Positions 23,209 to 31,177 of a stretch of 42,557 nt of DNA are shown here, piece by piece. The notes beneath the pieces were generated by a model, which made no database searches, was not told the DNA's origin, and saw nothing but the letters and a program-made list of their open reading frames with translations. Every line of letters begins with the position of its first letter. The stretch's first letter is position 1. This stretch comes from an uncultured Granulosicoccaceae bacterium (GTDB lineage Bacteria; Pseudomonadota; Gammaproteobacteria; Granulosicoccales; Granulosicoccaceae): assembly GCA_938035945.1 (NCBI GenBank), contig CALHOU010000026.1:1-42557 (forward strand), in the 5' to 3' direction. The position numbers and the translations under genes are program-made.

Positions 23209-24801
23209 ATGCTAAACACCAAACGCAGCTATAACGGCAGTGTCGTCGCTCCCCATCACCTAGCCTCACAGGCAGGGCTTCGTGTGCTACAAGATGGTGG
23301 CAACGCGGTTGAAGCCATGATCGCGGCAGCGAGCACCATAGCGGTGGTCTACCCACACATGAATGGTTTGGGCGGTGATAACTTTTGGCTGGTTCACTCG
23401 CCAAACAACAAGGTACACGCGATCGATGCCTGTGGCGGCGCTGCGGGACTGGCCAGTCTGGACTTCTATGCCGAGCAGCAACACGATAAAATTCCCGATC
23501 GAGGACCACTAGCGGCTTTAACCATGGCAGGCGCAGTCAGTGGCTGGCACAAAGCCTTTGACTTTAGCCAGCGCGCACTCGGTGGCAAACTTCCGCTTTC
23601 CCGTTTATTCGAAGATGCCATCCAATACGCTAACGATGGAGTTGCCGTCACCGGCACCTTAGCCAACAACGCTGCGCAAAAACAATCTCAATTAGAATCA
23701 CAACCTGGCTTTAAAGACGTGTACATGCCAAACGGTAAAACAGTGGTTGAAGGCACTCGGCTAAAACAAAAGCGTATTGCAACCACGCTTGAACAATTGA
23801 TTAAAAATGGTTTAGACGATTTTTACCAAGGCGATCTTGCTCGTTCGATGGCCAAAGACCTAGAAGCTGTGGGCAGCCCACTTAGGTTGAACGACTTCGC
23901 CCGACACCAGGCACTAACTCCGGAACCTTTGTCCTTAAACGTGGCTGGACACAAAGTGTATAACCTCCCTCCCCCTACACAAGGTTTAGCATCGTTACTG
24001 TTACTGGGTGTCTATGAAAAGCTTGGTCGTTTTGCCAATGAAGACGCTGACTTTGTTCATGCACTGGTTGAGGCAACAAAGAGCTCGTTTAGAATTCGCG
24101 ATGCACATGTAAGTGATCCTGCGTATATGAAGCAAGAGGCCGCCTCGTTCTTAGACGATGAACGCCTGCAAAACATGGCATCAAAAGTAGATCTAAAATC
24201 AGCCGCTCCTTGGCCAGATGCAGCGACCAGTGGCGATACCGTCTGGTTAGGTGCAATGGATAAGTTCGGCAATGCTGTGAGCTTTATCCAAAGCGTATAC
24301 TGGGAGTTTGGTTCTGGCGTTGTACTGCCAGAGACCGGTATTACTTGGCAAAACCGCGGAACCAGTTTCTCGTTGGATAAGCAACACCACAATTATCTTG
24401 ATCCTCACCGCCGTCCCTTCCACACCATTCAACCAGCCATGGCCCAATTAAGCGATGGTCGGGTTTTCTCTTACGGCACGATGGGCGGTGAAGGACAACC
24501 ACAAACGCAGGCAATGATTTTTGCGCGCTACGTTTTAAATCAAATGCCCTTGCAAAGTACTATAACCGCACCACGTTGGTTGCTTGGCCGGACTTGGGGA
24601 AGTGAAGCCACAAACCTACGTATTGAAAACCGATTTGATAATTCCGTTTTTTCAACCCTAATCGATCGCGGACATGATCTTGAAGTGGTAGGAGAATATG
24701 AAGAGATTATGGGTCACGCTGGCGCCCTGGTATTTAATACCGATGGTTTAATTGAAGCAGCAGCAGACCCGCGCAGTGATGGCAGTGTTGCAGCATTTTA
24801 G
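23209..24801 (+). CDS. hpxW: Gamma-glutamyltransferase-fold Ntn hydrolase, probable oxamate amidohydrolase
   Basis: A 530-residue autoprocessing Ntn hydrolase. The large-subunit part shows SVVAPHHLASQAGLRVLQDG, GGNAVEAMIAAASTIAVVYP and NGLGGDNFWLV. The expected nucleophile is Thr344 in SGDTVWLGAMDKFGNAVS, which would begin the small subunit after self-cleavage, followed by the oxyanion-type TMGGEGQPQTQAMIFARY. There is no signal peptide, unlike periplasmic glutathione-degrading GGTs. The length and N-terminal wording agree with HpxW of Klebsiella, which hydrolyses oxamate to oxalate and NH3. Position, divergent from an operon predicted to produce oxamate, makes that the best assignment; another amidase or acylase specificity remains possible. 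Start ATG at 23209. Confidence 0.82.
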   Translation: MLNTKRSYNGSVVAPHHLASQAGLRVLQDGGNAVEAMIAAASTIAVVYPHMNGLGGDNFWLVHSPNNKVHAIDACGGAAGLASLDFYAEQQHDKIPDRGPLAALTMAGAVSGWHKAFDFSQRALGGKLPLSRLFEDAIQYANDGVAVTGTLANNAAQKQSQLESQPGFKDVYMPNGKTVVEGTRLKQKRIATTLEQLIKNGLDDFYQGDLARSMAKDLEAVGSPLRLNDFARHQALTPEPLSLNVAGHKVYNLPPPTQGLASLLLLGVYEKLGRFANEDADFVHALVEATKSSFRIRDAHVSDPAYMKQEAASFLDDERLQNMASKVDLKSAAPWPDAATSGDTVWLGAMDKFGNAVSFIQSVYWEFGSGVVLPETGITWQNRGTSFSLDKQHHNYLDPHRRPFHTIQPAMAQLSDGRVFSYGTMGGEGQPQTQAMIFARYVLNQMPLQSTITAPRWLLGRTWGSEATNLRIENRFDNSVFSTLIDRGHDLEVVGEYEEIMGHAGALVFNTDGLIEAAADPRSDGSVAAF

Positions 24802-24913
24802 TCAATTTTTGTGACGCTTAACGACCAATTGTCACATATTGATTCAGAAAACTTGCACACAGTCGTTTTTGCCTTAAGTTAGTTATTCCAATGGCAAATA
24901 CAGTAACGAACAC

Positions 24914-25399
24914 ATGGCGATTGACAACAACAAACGCACAACATTGAAATACATGGCTGTAGCATCGAGCGCTGTCGCGGTACCGGGCCTAGCAGCAGCG
25001 GCGTGCAAGCACGGCATAGAAAACGACTATGTAAAATCCGATTTAGTTAATGGCACAGGACTAGTGGTTACTTTTAGCGAGAAAGCAAACGCTGATGGCA
25101 GTCGGCAAATTATAGTAACCAACCCCAGTTCTGAGCCCGTCACATTAAAACAAGTTTATCCAAGCATTGTCTCAACCGTTGACGGACAGTACGACTTGAA
25201 TTCATTGCTCGTGAACGGTTCTCGTGAATTTGGCCCTAAGCAAAGTTCGACACTAACAATTCAAATGGCTCACAGAGATGTGCACAAACGAGCTCGCCCG
25301 CCACTACGCAACGCGAATGCAACCATCAGTGTTCAAACACGAAATGCGAATGTTAAGGGTGGGACGCCGGTTTCCACAACGCGACTCATGTTCTCTTAA
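24914..25399 (+). CDS. Small exported protein, paralogue of the protein at 8214
   Basis: An unrecognised 161-residue protein. The N-terminus NNKRTTLKYMAVASSAVAVP resembles a weakened twin-arginine signal (KR in place of RR) with an AAAA cleavage region, so export is likely. The mature part looks like a beta-sandwich: LVVTFSEKANADGSRQIIVT, then NPSSEPVTLKQVYPSIVS, then YDLNSLLVNGSREFGPKQSS. It aligns over this whole stretch with the protein encoded at 8214-8762. Residues 25-45 have a single cysteine (ACKHG) near the cleavage site. A strong terminator follows the gene. It stands alone between hpxW and the convergent homocysteine methyltransferase gene. Function unknown; a periplasmic or secreted binding module is possible. 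Start ATG at 24914. Confidence 0.6.
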   Translation: MAIDNNKRTTLKYMAVASSAVAVPGLAAAACKHGIENDYVKSDLVNGTGLVVTFSEKANADGSRQIIVTNPSSEPVTLKQVYPSIVSTVDGQYDLNSLLVNGSREFGPKQSSTLTIQMAHRDVHKRARPPLRNANATISVQTRNANVKGGTPVSTTRLMFS

Positions 25400-25425
25400 G
25401 AAAACACTTTAATGGCACTAGTATG

Positions 25426-25455
25426 ACGGGCTCTTTCTGAGCCCGTATTTTATTT
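25426..25455 (+). terminator. Rho-independent terminator after the small exported protein gene
   Basis: Perfect 8-bp stem ACGGGCTC / GAGCCCGT with a TTTCT loop, followed by ATTTTATTT on the + strand. It lies 27 bp after the stop codon. The opposite strand has no T-tract after the stem, so it serves the rightward gene only. Confidence 0.9.
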
Positions 25456-25486
25456 CCCCGTATTTTATTTCCCCGTATTTTAATTC
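25442..25486. repeat. Tandem repeat, 15 bp x 3, built from the terminator tail
   Basis: Three adjacent copies of CCCGTATTTTATTTC; the third has one change (TAATTC). The first copy is the right arm and T-tract of the terminator; the third runs into the stop codon of the convergent homocysteine methyltransferase gene (stop at 25480-25482). Confidence 0.9.
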
Positions 25487-26388
25487 ACTGGGATATTCGC
25501 GTTTTCCAATCTTTGCGCAATCGCCGCAATATGTTCCGGCCCTACCTCACAGCAACCACCGACGATGTCCGCTCCTTGCTCTACCCACTGCATGGCAAAA
25601 TTTGCATAATTACTCGGGCCCAAATCATGTCGAGCTTCAAGCTCTTCCACGGTGCCACCCGGCTCTAACGCTTTTATGGATGTGAATCCATTAGCATAAG
25701 CACCGATTTTTCCAACGCCTGCACTGAGTGCATGCCACGCAGCATTAATCGCTTCGGGCTTGCTGCAATTGAGTAATTTGGCATCGGCGCCAATGTCATC
25801 GATAATCTTTACAGCATCAAGAAGCGCATCACCATTTCTTAGCGTAGCGGTGGCATCATCGTTGACGGTTAATCCCACCCAGACCGGTAATCCGGTTTCA
25901 TTCGCTGCGCTAAGCGCTGATCGGGCTTCGCTAATCGATGCCATTGTTTCGCACATGATCAGGTCAACATAATTTCGCTGCACTTCACATACACGTTGAT
26001 AGGTTTCAAGCATAATTTGTTCAGATGGTGACTGATCCGGTCGGTAGCTTGCGTATAACGGCGGCAGACAGCCCGCTATCCTGACACCATCGACACCTGC
26101 AATGTCTCTTGCTTGCATAGCAACATCTATCGCTTTTTGTTGTAAGCCTTCGAATAGGGATTCATCAGCATCGCGAGCTAGCCGCTCAGGCGTTGCAGAA
26201 TAAGTGTTTATGGTTATCACCCGAGCGCCCGCGCGAATAAAGTCTGCATGCAAGTCACGAACAATATCAGGATAATCCATTAAAACTTGCGCTGACCACA
26301 ATGGGCTTGGCTTAGCACCGCTGCGTTTTAAAAGTTCTTGCCCCATACCACCATCTATCAATGTCACAGGTTTCACCGATTGATTCAT
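25480..26388 (-). CDS. Homocysteine S-methyltransferase family protein
   Basis: A 302-residue zinc-dependent methyltransferase of the BHMT/MmuM family. The N-terminus LIDGGMGQELLKRSG, the zinc-binding cysteine in LLNCSKPEAI and the paired cysteines in IVGGCCEVGPEHIAAI are all in place, so the enzyme should be active. ITINTYSATPERL is also characteristic. The family moves methyl groups from S-methylmethionine or betaine-type donors to homocysteine; which donor is used cannot be read. The gene is followed upstream on the same strand by the fructosamine kinase and MFS genes with short gaps, so the three may be one operon. Its 3' end lies inside a 15-bp tandem repeat. Start ATG at 26388. Confidence 0.9.
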   Translation of the reverse strand: MNQSVKPVTLIDGGMGQELLKRSGAKPSPLWSAQVLMDYPDIVRDLHADFIRAGARVITINTYSATPERLARDADESLFEGLQQKAIDVAMQARDIAGVDGVRIAGCLPPLYASYRPDQSPSEQIMLETYQRVCEVQRNYVDLIMCETMASISEARSALSAANETGLPVWVGLTVNDDATATLRNGDALLDAVKIIDDIGADAKLLNCSKPEAINAAWHALSAGVGKIGAYANGFTSIKALEPGGTVEELEARHDLGPSNYANFAMQWVEQGADIVGGCCEVGPEHIAAIAQRLENANIPVN

Positions 26389-26430
26389 TATCGTATTACT
26401 CTTGTTTTCGCTTTTGACTATTAAAATGCA

Positions 26431-27288
26431 CTAACTGTATTTTGCCAACGCTTGTGTAGTAGCAGCTCTATAAGAGCCCCCAAACTTAATCGCGTGCACA
26501 ATTAATGGTGCAAGTTGATGAAGCGCTACACGATCTTGCCAGCCTGGCTCGATTGGAAAAACTTCATCGTAAGCGCTAAAACAGGTGCGCCCGTATCCAC
26601 CAAACAATTGCATCATTGCTAAGTCGAATTCCCGATGTCCACCGTGTGCAGCGGGGTCGATCAACCAACTATCGCCGTTGGCATCCACAATACGATTCCC
26701 TGCCCAAAGATCTCCATGCAGAAGGCATGCAGTTTCATCACTGGCACCAAATTCATCAAGCCTGTTTGCAACAGATTCTATTTGTTCAATGACGTTGACA
26801 GCCAGGGCTTTTTTATCGTGGGCTAATTTGGCAAGCGGTAACAATCGTTGCGTGGCATAAAAATCGCCCCATGTAGTACATACCTCATTGGGTACTGCTT
26901 GGCTACCGGTTGTTCGGCCATCTGGTCGTCCAAAGCAATCGAATGGCGCTTGGTGCATACGGGCCAGTTGGCGACCGAATTTAGCATCGGTATCAGATTT
27001 TTCATAGCCTAGATCAACCCATTCCATAGCCAAACACGGTGGGTAATCACTAACACAGACAACGGCCGGTACATTCACGTGTCCAGTTGAACGCAACCAT
27101 TCTAAGCCCGCTGCCTCAGTAGTAAAAAAATAGGGTGGCGGATTTTGATGAGTTTTAACAAACAGCGTCTGACCAGATTCAAACTGCGCTTGAAAAGATT
27201 GCGCGAAATCACCACCACCTATACTGCTTAAGCTAACAATAGTTTCGTTTGTTTTCGCCTCTACAAATGCTTGCCATGTTTTAGTCAT
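26431..27288 (-). CDS. Fructosamine kinase family protein
   Basis: A 285-residue protein-kinase-like small-molecule kinase. The catalytic loop LLHGDLWAGNRIVDANGDSW and the metal-binding IDPAAHGGHREFDLAMMQLF are the signatures of fructosamine-3-kinase-related proteins. AGLEWLRSTGHVNVPAVV and LARMHQAP near the front also match. Members phosphorylate sugars attached to amines (Amadori products), or free ribulosamine or fructosamine, leading to deglycation. The ATG overlaps the MFS stop codon (ATGA), so the kinase and transporter are translationally coupled, and the transporter may supply its substrate. That link is inference. Confidence 0.9.
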   Translation of the reverse strand: MTKTWQAFVEAKTNETIVSLSSIGGGDFAQSFQAQFESGQTLFVKTHQNPPPYFFTTEAAGLEWLRSTGHVNVPAVVCVSDYPPCLAMEWVDLGYEKSDTDAKFGRQLARMHQAPFDCFGRPDGRTTGSQAVPNEVCTTWGDFYATQRLLPLAKLAHDKKALAVNVIEQIESVANRLDEFGASDETACLLHGDLWAGNRIVDANGDSWLIDPAAHGGHREFDLAMMQLFGGYGRTCFSAYDEVFPIEPGWQDRVALHQLAPLIVHAIKFGGSYRAATTQALAKYS

Positions 27289-28709
27289 GTAGCACCACTT
27301 TGAATAGGTTTAGTCACCTTCTCTCCATTGACAAAAAACCATGCAGCAATATTGCCGATAATTGCGAACGGTATGAATGCAAAAAAGAACCCCGTTGCTA
27401 TGTGTTGAATATCTTGTACGCTGGATTGCGCAGAATAGCCGAGCCCGTTCGCTACCAAACCTGCGTAAGCCGCACCTAAAGCAAACCCTATTTGTTGTGT
27501 GACAGGCAGCATAGACGAAGCCCGATCATGGTCTTGCACATCAGCATGGTCAACCACTTTTCTGATTAGATATCCCCAAAATGCACCGAACCCAGCGCAT
27601 GCAATAACCAACACAAACACGATGAGTGCAATGTTTGTATCTGGTACCACGACACCTTGCAGACAAATTCCCAAGCTTACGAATGCGCTACCCGCGAGAA
27701 TTAACCGTCTTTCAGCATTCTGCTTTTTGCCAGCAAATATTATCGCAGATGCACTCCATGCCAGTGATTCAGTTATTAGCACAAAACCAGTTGCAAGCGG
27801 GCTAAGCCCGTACACATTATTGAGTACCACCGGACCGTAAACAACGAACGACATAAGCGCTGCACTGTAAACCAAGGTCATGAGCAATCCGGATGAAACT
27901 GGATTGCGGATATTTAGCATGTGCTGCGGCAACATTCGCCCCAAGCCTGCGCGACTATCTAGCTGTATAAATACAAACAAACTTGCAATACCCAAACACA
28001 CGAGCAGCACAGCCATTAACCCGCTCGATTGATTTCCAGCCATTGCAACAAAAACGATACTCGCCGATAAGACCAGAATATTAATGGCAGACACGCGATG
28101 GGTATGCTCAAGCGTGGTGTTGTGTTTATTTTTTAGCTTTTTGCTAGCAAACCATATGAAAAACAACGCCTGAACCGCAAAAAAAAGAAACGCCATCCGC
28201 CACATTCCGTAAGTTGCGAACGAGCCTCCTATAAGCGGGCCACTAAAGGCCGCAGCCATCCAAACAACAGAATTCGATGCAATGATTCGAGGTATGAGGT
28301 TGTTGGGGAAAAACTGATGCTGAGAAAGATAAACCAGTGCGACCAACCCACCACCGCCTAATCCCTGCACCACCCGACCGAATAAAAACAGCGGCATGTT
28401 ATACGCAATAGCACAAAGCACACACCCCATGAAATAAACAAATGCCGCAGCAATGATGGTTCGACGTAAACCAAGTCGCTTTACCAATAAGCTCATATGA
28501 GTGCCGCTTACAACCGAGCCAATCAAGTAAAGTGAAAATGCCCAACTAAGCAAGCGATGCCCACCAATATCGGCCACGACTGAAGGCAGTGTGGTGGATG
28601 TAAGCATCGTATTGGTCGCATGTAACCAGAGTGCTAATGACAGCAAAACCACTTGCGGCCAATAACGAGCGTCTAACAGGCTACGCCAAGTGGCTGATTC
28701 TTCGCTCAT
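27285..28709 (-). CDS. MFS transporter, DHA2-like (14 helices)
   Basis: A 474-residue major-facilitator protein with about 14 hydrophobic segments. LWLHATNTMLTSTTLPSVVADI opens helix 1. The loop after helix 2 has VSGTHMSLLVKRLGLRRTII, a form of the family's D/G-x3-DR-x-GR-R motif. Later comes VVQGLGGGGLVALVYL, motif C-like for exporters. The C-terminus has LGAAYAGLVANGLGYS and a final helix pair. This resembles DHA2-type proton antiporters that export drugs or metabolites, though uptake is not excluded. It heads a likely three-gene transcript with the coupled fructosamine-kinase-like gene and the homocysteine methyltransferase gene. Start ATG at 28709. Confidence 0.85.
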   Translation of the reverse strand: MSEESATWRSLLDARYWPQVVLLSLALWLHATNTMLTSTTLPSVVADIGGHRLLSWAFSLYLIGSVVSGTHMSLLVKRLGLRRTIIAAAFVYFMGCVLCAIAYNMPLFLFGRVVQGLGGGGLVALVYLSQHQFFPNNLIPRIIASNSVVWMAAAFSGPLIGGSFATYGMWRMAFLFFAVQALFFIWFASKKLKNKHNTTLEHTHRVSAINILVLSASIVFVAMAGNQSSGLMAVLLVCLGIASLFVFIQLDSRAGLGRMLPQHMLNIRNPVSSGLLMTLVYSAALMSFVVYGPVVLNNVYGLSPLATGFVLITESLAWSASAIIFAGKKQNAERRLILAGSAFVSLGICLQGVVVPDTNIALIVFVLVIACAGFGAFWGYLIRKVVDHADVQDHDRASSMLPVTQQIGFALGAAYAGLVANGLGYSAQSSVQDIQHIATGFFFAFIPFAIIGNIAAWFFVNGEKVTKPIQSGAT

Positions 28710-28811
28710 ATTTGTTACGAAACCATTAAAAAGACAAAAACACGATATTCGTTAACCCCGAATCTCATCGTCCCCGTTTATACACGTAAGACAATCAAAA
28801 TTGAGAAAAAT

Positions 28812-30479
28812 ATGCGTAATCAAACTCTGGCCACAGCTCTTATCGCGGCAATTTCAACCATGGTACTGATTGTTGGGTGTAGCACCACCCACGTATCATC
28901 AGACGCTGGCGCAAAAAAAGCCTCAAAATCTGCACGGCTAGAATTACAAGCTGACGCCAGCGTCCATGCCAGAGCGATGCCCCGGGCAATAGTCACAGTC
29001 GCGCCAGCGCACAAAAAACAGCTCCACTTACCTAATGATAAAGCACTCGCACCGATTGAAAATACTGAAAAATATGAATTGATTGAAGATAACCCAGTAA
29101 TTCGTGTTGCTGATCAGGCAACATCCACATTTAGTGTGGACGTCGACACCGGTGCTTATTCCAATGTGCGCCGATTTTTAAACACAGGCAATCTCCCACC
29201 AGCCGATTCGGTACGTGTTGAAGAACTATTGAACTATTTTAACTACGACTACACAGCTCCAAAGAGCATAGACACCCCGTTTTCGATCTATACCGAGTTG
29301 GCCGGCACACCTTGGAATGATAAAACGCATTTATTGCATATCGGCCTAAAAGGTTATGAGGTGGACGCACAAGACCGAGCACCAGCGAATTTGGTGTTTT
29401 TAATTGATGTATCTGGCTCTATGGAACGCCCAAATAAACTGGGCCTTCTTAAATCTTCAATAAAAATGTTAAGCCGCCAACTAACAGATAAAGATACTGT
29501 CAGTATGGTTGTCTATGCTGGCGCCTCAGGCGTTGTGCTTGAACCGACTGCCGGAAACAACAGGCGCGCTATTGATTCAGCCCTACGAAAGCTTAGAGCC
29601 GGAGGTTCAACCAATGGTGCTGCTGGAATCGAACTAGCCTATGAACTGGCCGAAGAATCGATGGATGAAAACAGCATCAACCGCATCATTCTTGCAACTG
29701 ATGGAGACTTTAACGTTGGAATTAGTGATCTTGATCAATTAAAAGATCTCATTATAAAGAAACGTAAATCTGGTATCGCACTAACAACACTTGGCTTTGG
29801 TCAGGGCAATTATAACGATGCTCTGGTTGAACAATTGTCCAATGTTGGCAATGGTAGTTATGCCTATATAGATACGCTAAACGAAGCTAGAAAGGTACTG
29901 AGCGAAGAACTAACCTCGACATTACTGACCATAGCCAAAGATGTAAAAATTCAAATAGAATTTAATCCTTCACAAGTATCAGAGTACCGATTGCTTGGCT
30001 ACGTTAACCGAAAGCTTGCCAATGACGATTTTGCCAACGACAAGGTCGATGCAGGCGAGATTGGTGCGGGTCATACAGTAACGGCACTCTATGAGATCTC
30101 GCTAAGTGGCGAAGGTGGAGAGTGGAATACACCGTCACGCTACCAAACAAACACGCCCAAAAGCTCCCTGGAAGGTGAAATAGCGCAAGTTCGACTACGC
30201 TATAAAAAACCCGATGAAACCGCCAGTAAGCTCATTACTCGTGTGATTGAGCGCAATAGTTTGGTTAAAGAATTTGATAAATCGAGCGATATTTTCCGAT
30301 TTTCGGCATCAGTCGCGGGTTTTGGGCAACTGCTCAGGCAAAATAAATACCTTAAAGATTTTAGTTACAGCGATGCCGCAGAGCTCGCCCTGAACGCCAA
30401 AGGTGCTGATGACTTCGGCTACCGCTCAGAATTTATTCAATTGATAAACTTGGCCGAAAATCTAGACGAACGAAGTTAA
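28812..30479 (+). CDS. vWA-domain lipoprotein, YfbK-like
   Basis: A 555-residue exported protein. The signal peptide ends with the lipobox IVGC, giving a lipid-anchored Cys23. An N-terminal conserved block STFSVDVDTGAYSNVRRFLN, then SVRVEELLNYFNYDY, precedes the von Willebrand factor A domain. The metal-ion site is DVSGS at residues 199-203, with later TNGAAGIELAYELAEE and LATDGDFNVGISD. After it come the DUF3520-type segments with GAGHTVTALYEI and VAGFGQLLRQNKYL. This is the E. coli YfbK layout. vWA proteins of this kind assemble envelope partners through divalent metal. The sigma factor and its presumed anti-sigma gene follow on the same strand, a frequent grouping. Start ATG at 28812. Confidence 0.9.
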   Translation: MRNQTLATALIAAISTMVLIVGCSTTHVSSDAGAKKASKSARLELQADASVHARAMPRAIVTVAPAHKKQLHLPNDKALAPIENTEKYELIEDNPVIRVADQATSTFSVDVDTGAYSNVRRFLNTGNLPPADSVRVEELLNYFNYDYTAPKSIDTPFSIYTELAGTPWNDKTHLLHIGLKGYEVDAQDRAPANLVFLIDVSGSMERPNKLGLLKSSIKMLSRQLTDKDTVSMVVYAGASGVVLEPTAGNNRRAIDSALRKLRAGGSTNGAAGIELAYELAEESMDENSINRIILATDGDFNVGISDLDQLKDLIIKKRKSGIALTTLGFGQGNYNDALVEQLSNVGNGSYAYIDTLNEARKVLSEELTSTLLTIAKDVKIQIEFNPSQVSEYRLLGYVNRKLANDDFANDKVDAGEIGAGHTVTALYEISLSGEGGEWNTPSRYQTNTPKSSLEGEIAQVRLRYKKPDETASKLITRVIERNSLVKEFDKSSDIFRFSASVAGFGQLLRQNKYLKDFSYSDAAELALNAKGADDFGYRSEFIQLINLAENLDERS

Positions 30480-30517
30480 GCAATACGACTTCGCCGAAAT
30501 CGACGCTCAAGTTATAA

Positions 30518-30534
30518 GGTTTATCGATAAAACC
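30518..30534. promoter_or_regulatory. Palindromic site upstream of the sigma factor gene
   Basis: The segment GGTTTATCGATAAAACC contains the perfect 12-bp palindrome TTTATCGATAAA. It lies 65-80 bp before the ATG of the sigma factor gene and after the vWA gene's stop, so it could be an operator or part of the promoter. No further support. Confidence 0.3.
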
Positions 30535-30598
30535 GGTAGGGCTACAAAAGTCGATACAATGTATAAGCATTTTGTGCAGCTCGTTTAGGCAATTACGA

Positions 30599-31177
30599 AT
30601 GGAAACAGCGCTCAACAGAGACAGCGCCTCAGATACTGATTTGATGCTTGCATATCAAGCCGGCGATATTGATTCGTTTGATGAATTGTATCGCCGTCAC
30701 CGCACGCCTTTGTATCGATTTATGGTTAATAGCTGTAGCAATGAAGCGACAGCGGCCGAGCTGTATCAAGATGTATGGGCACGGGTGGTCAATGGCCGCC
30801 ATGGGTATACAAACACGGCCCCGTTTACCGCCTGGCTCTATCGCATCGCACGTAATCGCATCATTGATTCATACCGATCAGGAAAATCAAGCCCGTTACA
30901 CGCATCGGTGGAACTCGACGAAGAATCGCATGTGACCTCGTTGCAAACACCACTACAACCTGACGAAGTGGCGAATATGGCCAATCGAGAGGACGCATTA
31001 AACACGGCTTTAGCAAGCTTGCCTGACGATCAACGCGAAGCGGTTTTGCTAAGACACATCGCCGGATTTAGTTTGCAAGAGATAGCCGAGTTAGTAGACG
31101 AAAATGCGGAAACGGTTAAAAGCCGATTACGCTACGCATTCACAAAGTTACGAAAACAATTGAGGGTGCTCGCATGA
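30599..31177 (+). CDS. ECF-type RNA polymerase sigma-70 factor
   Basis: A 192-residue sigma factor with region 2 (DLMLAYQAGDIDSFDELYRR, then AELYQDVWARVVNG and TAWLYRIARNRIIDSYR) and region 4 (ALASLPDDQREAVLLRH, IAGFSLQEIAELVDENAETV, then KSRLRYAFTKLRKQL). No region 1 or 3 is present, as in ECF sigma factors. An ATG at 30599 with AGG about ten bases upstream is preferred to a TTG nine codons earlier. The stop overlaps the next gene by 4 bp (ATGA), the usual arrangement with an anti-sigma factor. It should redirect RNA polymerase to envelope-stress or related genes, possibly including its own operon. Confidence 0.9.
   Translation: METALNRDSASDTDLMLAYQAGDIDSFDELYRRHRTPLYRFMVNSCSNEATAAELYQDVWARVVNGRHGYTNTAPFTAWLYRIARNRIIDSYRSGKSSPLHASVELDEESHVTSLQTPLQPDEVANMANREDALNTALASLPDDQREAVLLRHIAGFSLQEIAELVDENAETVKSRLRYAFTKLRKQLRVLA

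Noticed and set aside
23209-24801. Glutathione-degrading gamma-glutamyltransferase
   Set aside because: No signal peptide, and the gene is divergent from the purine operon with HpxW-like wording; oxamate amidohydrolase is the better call.
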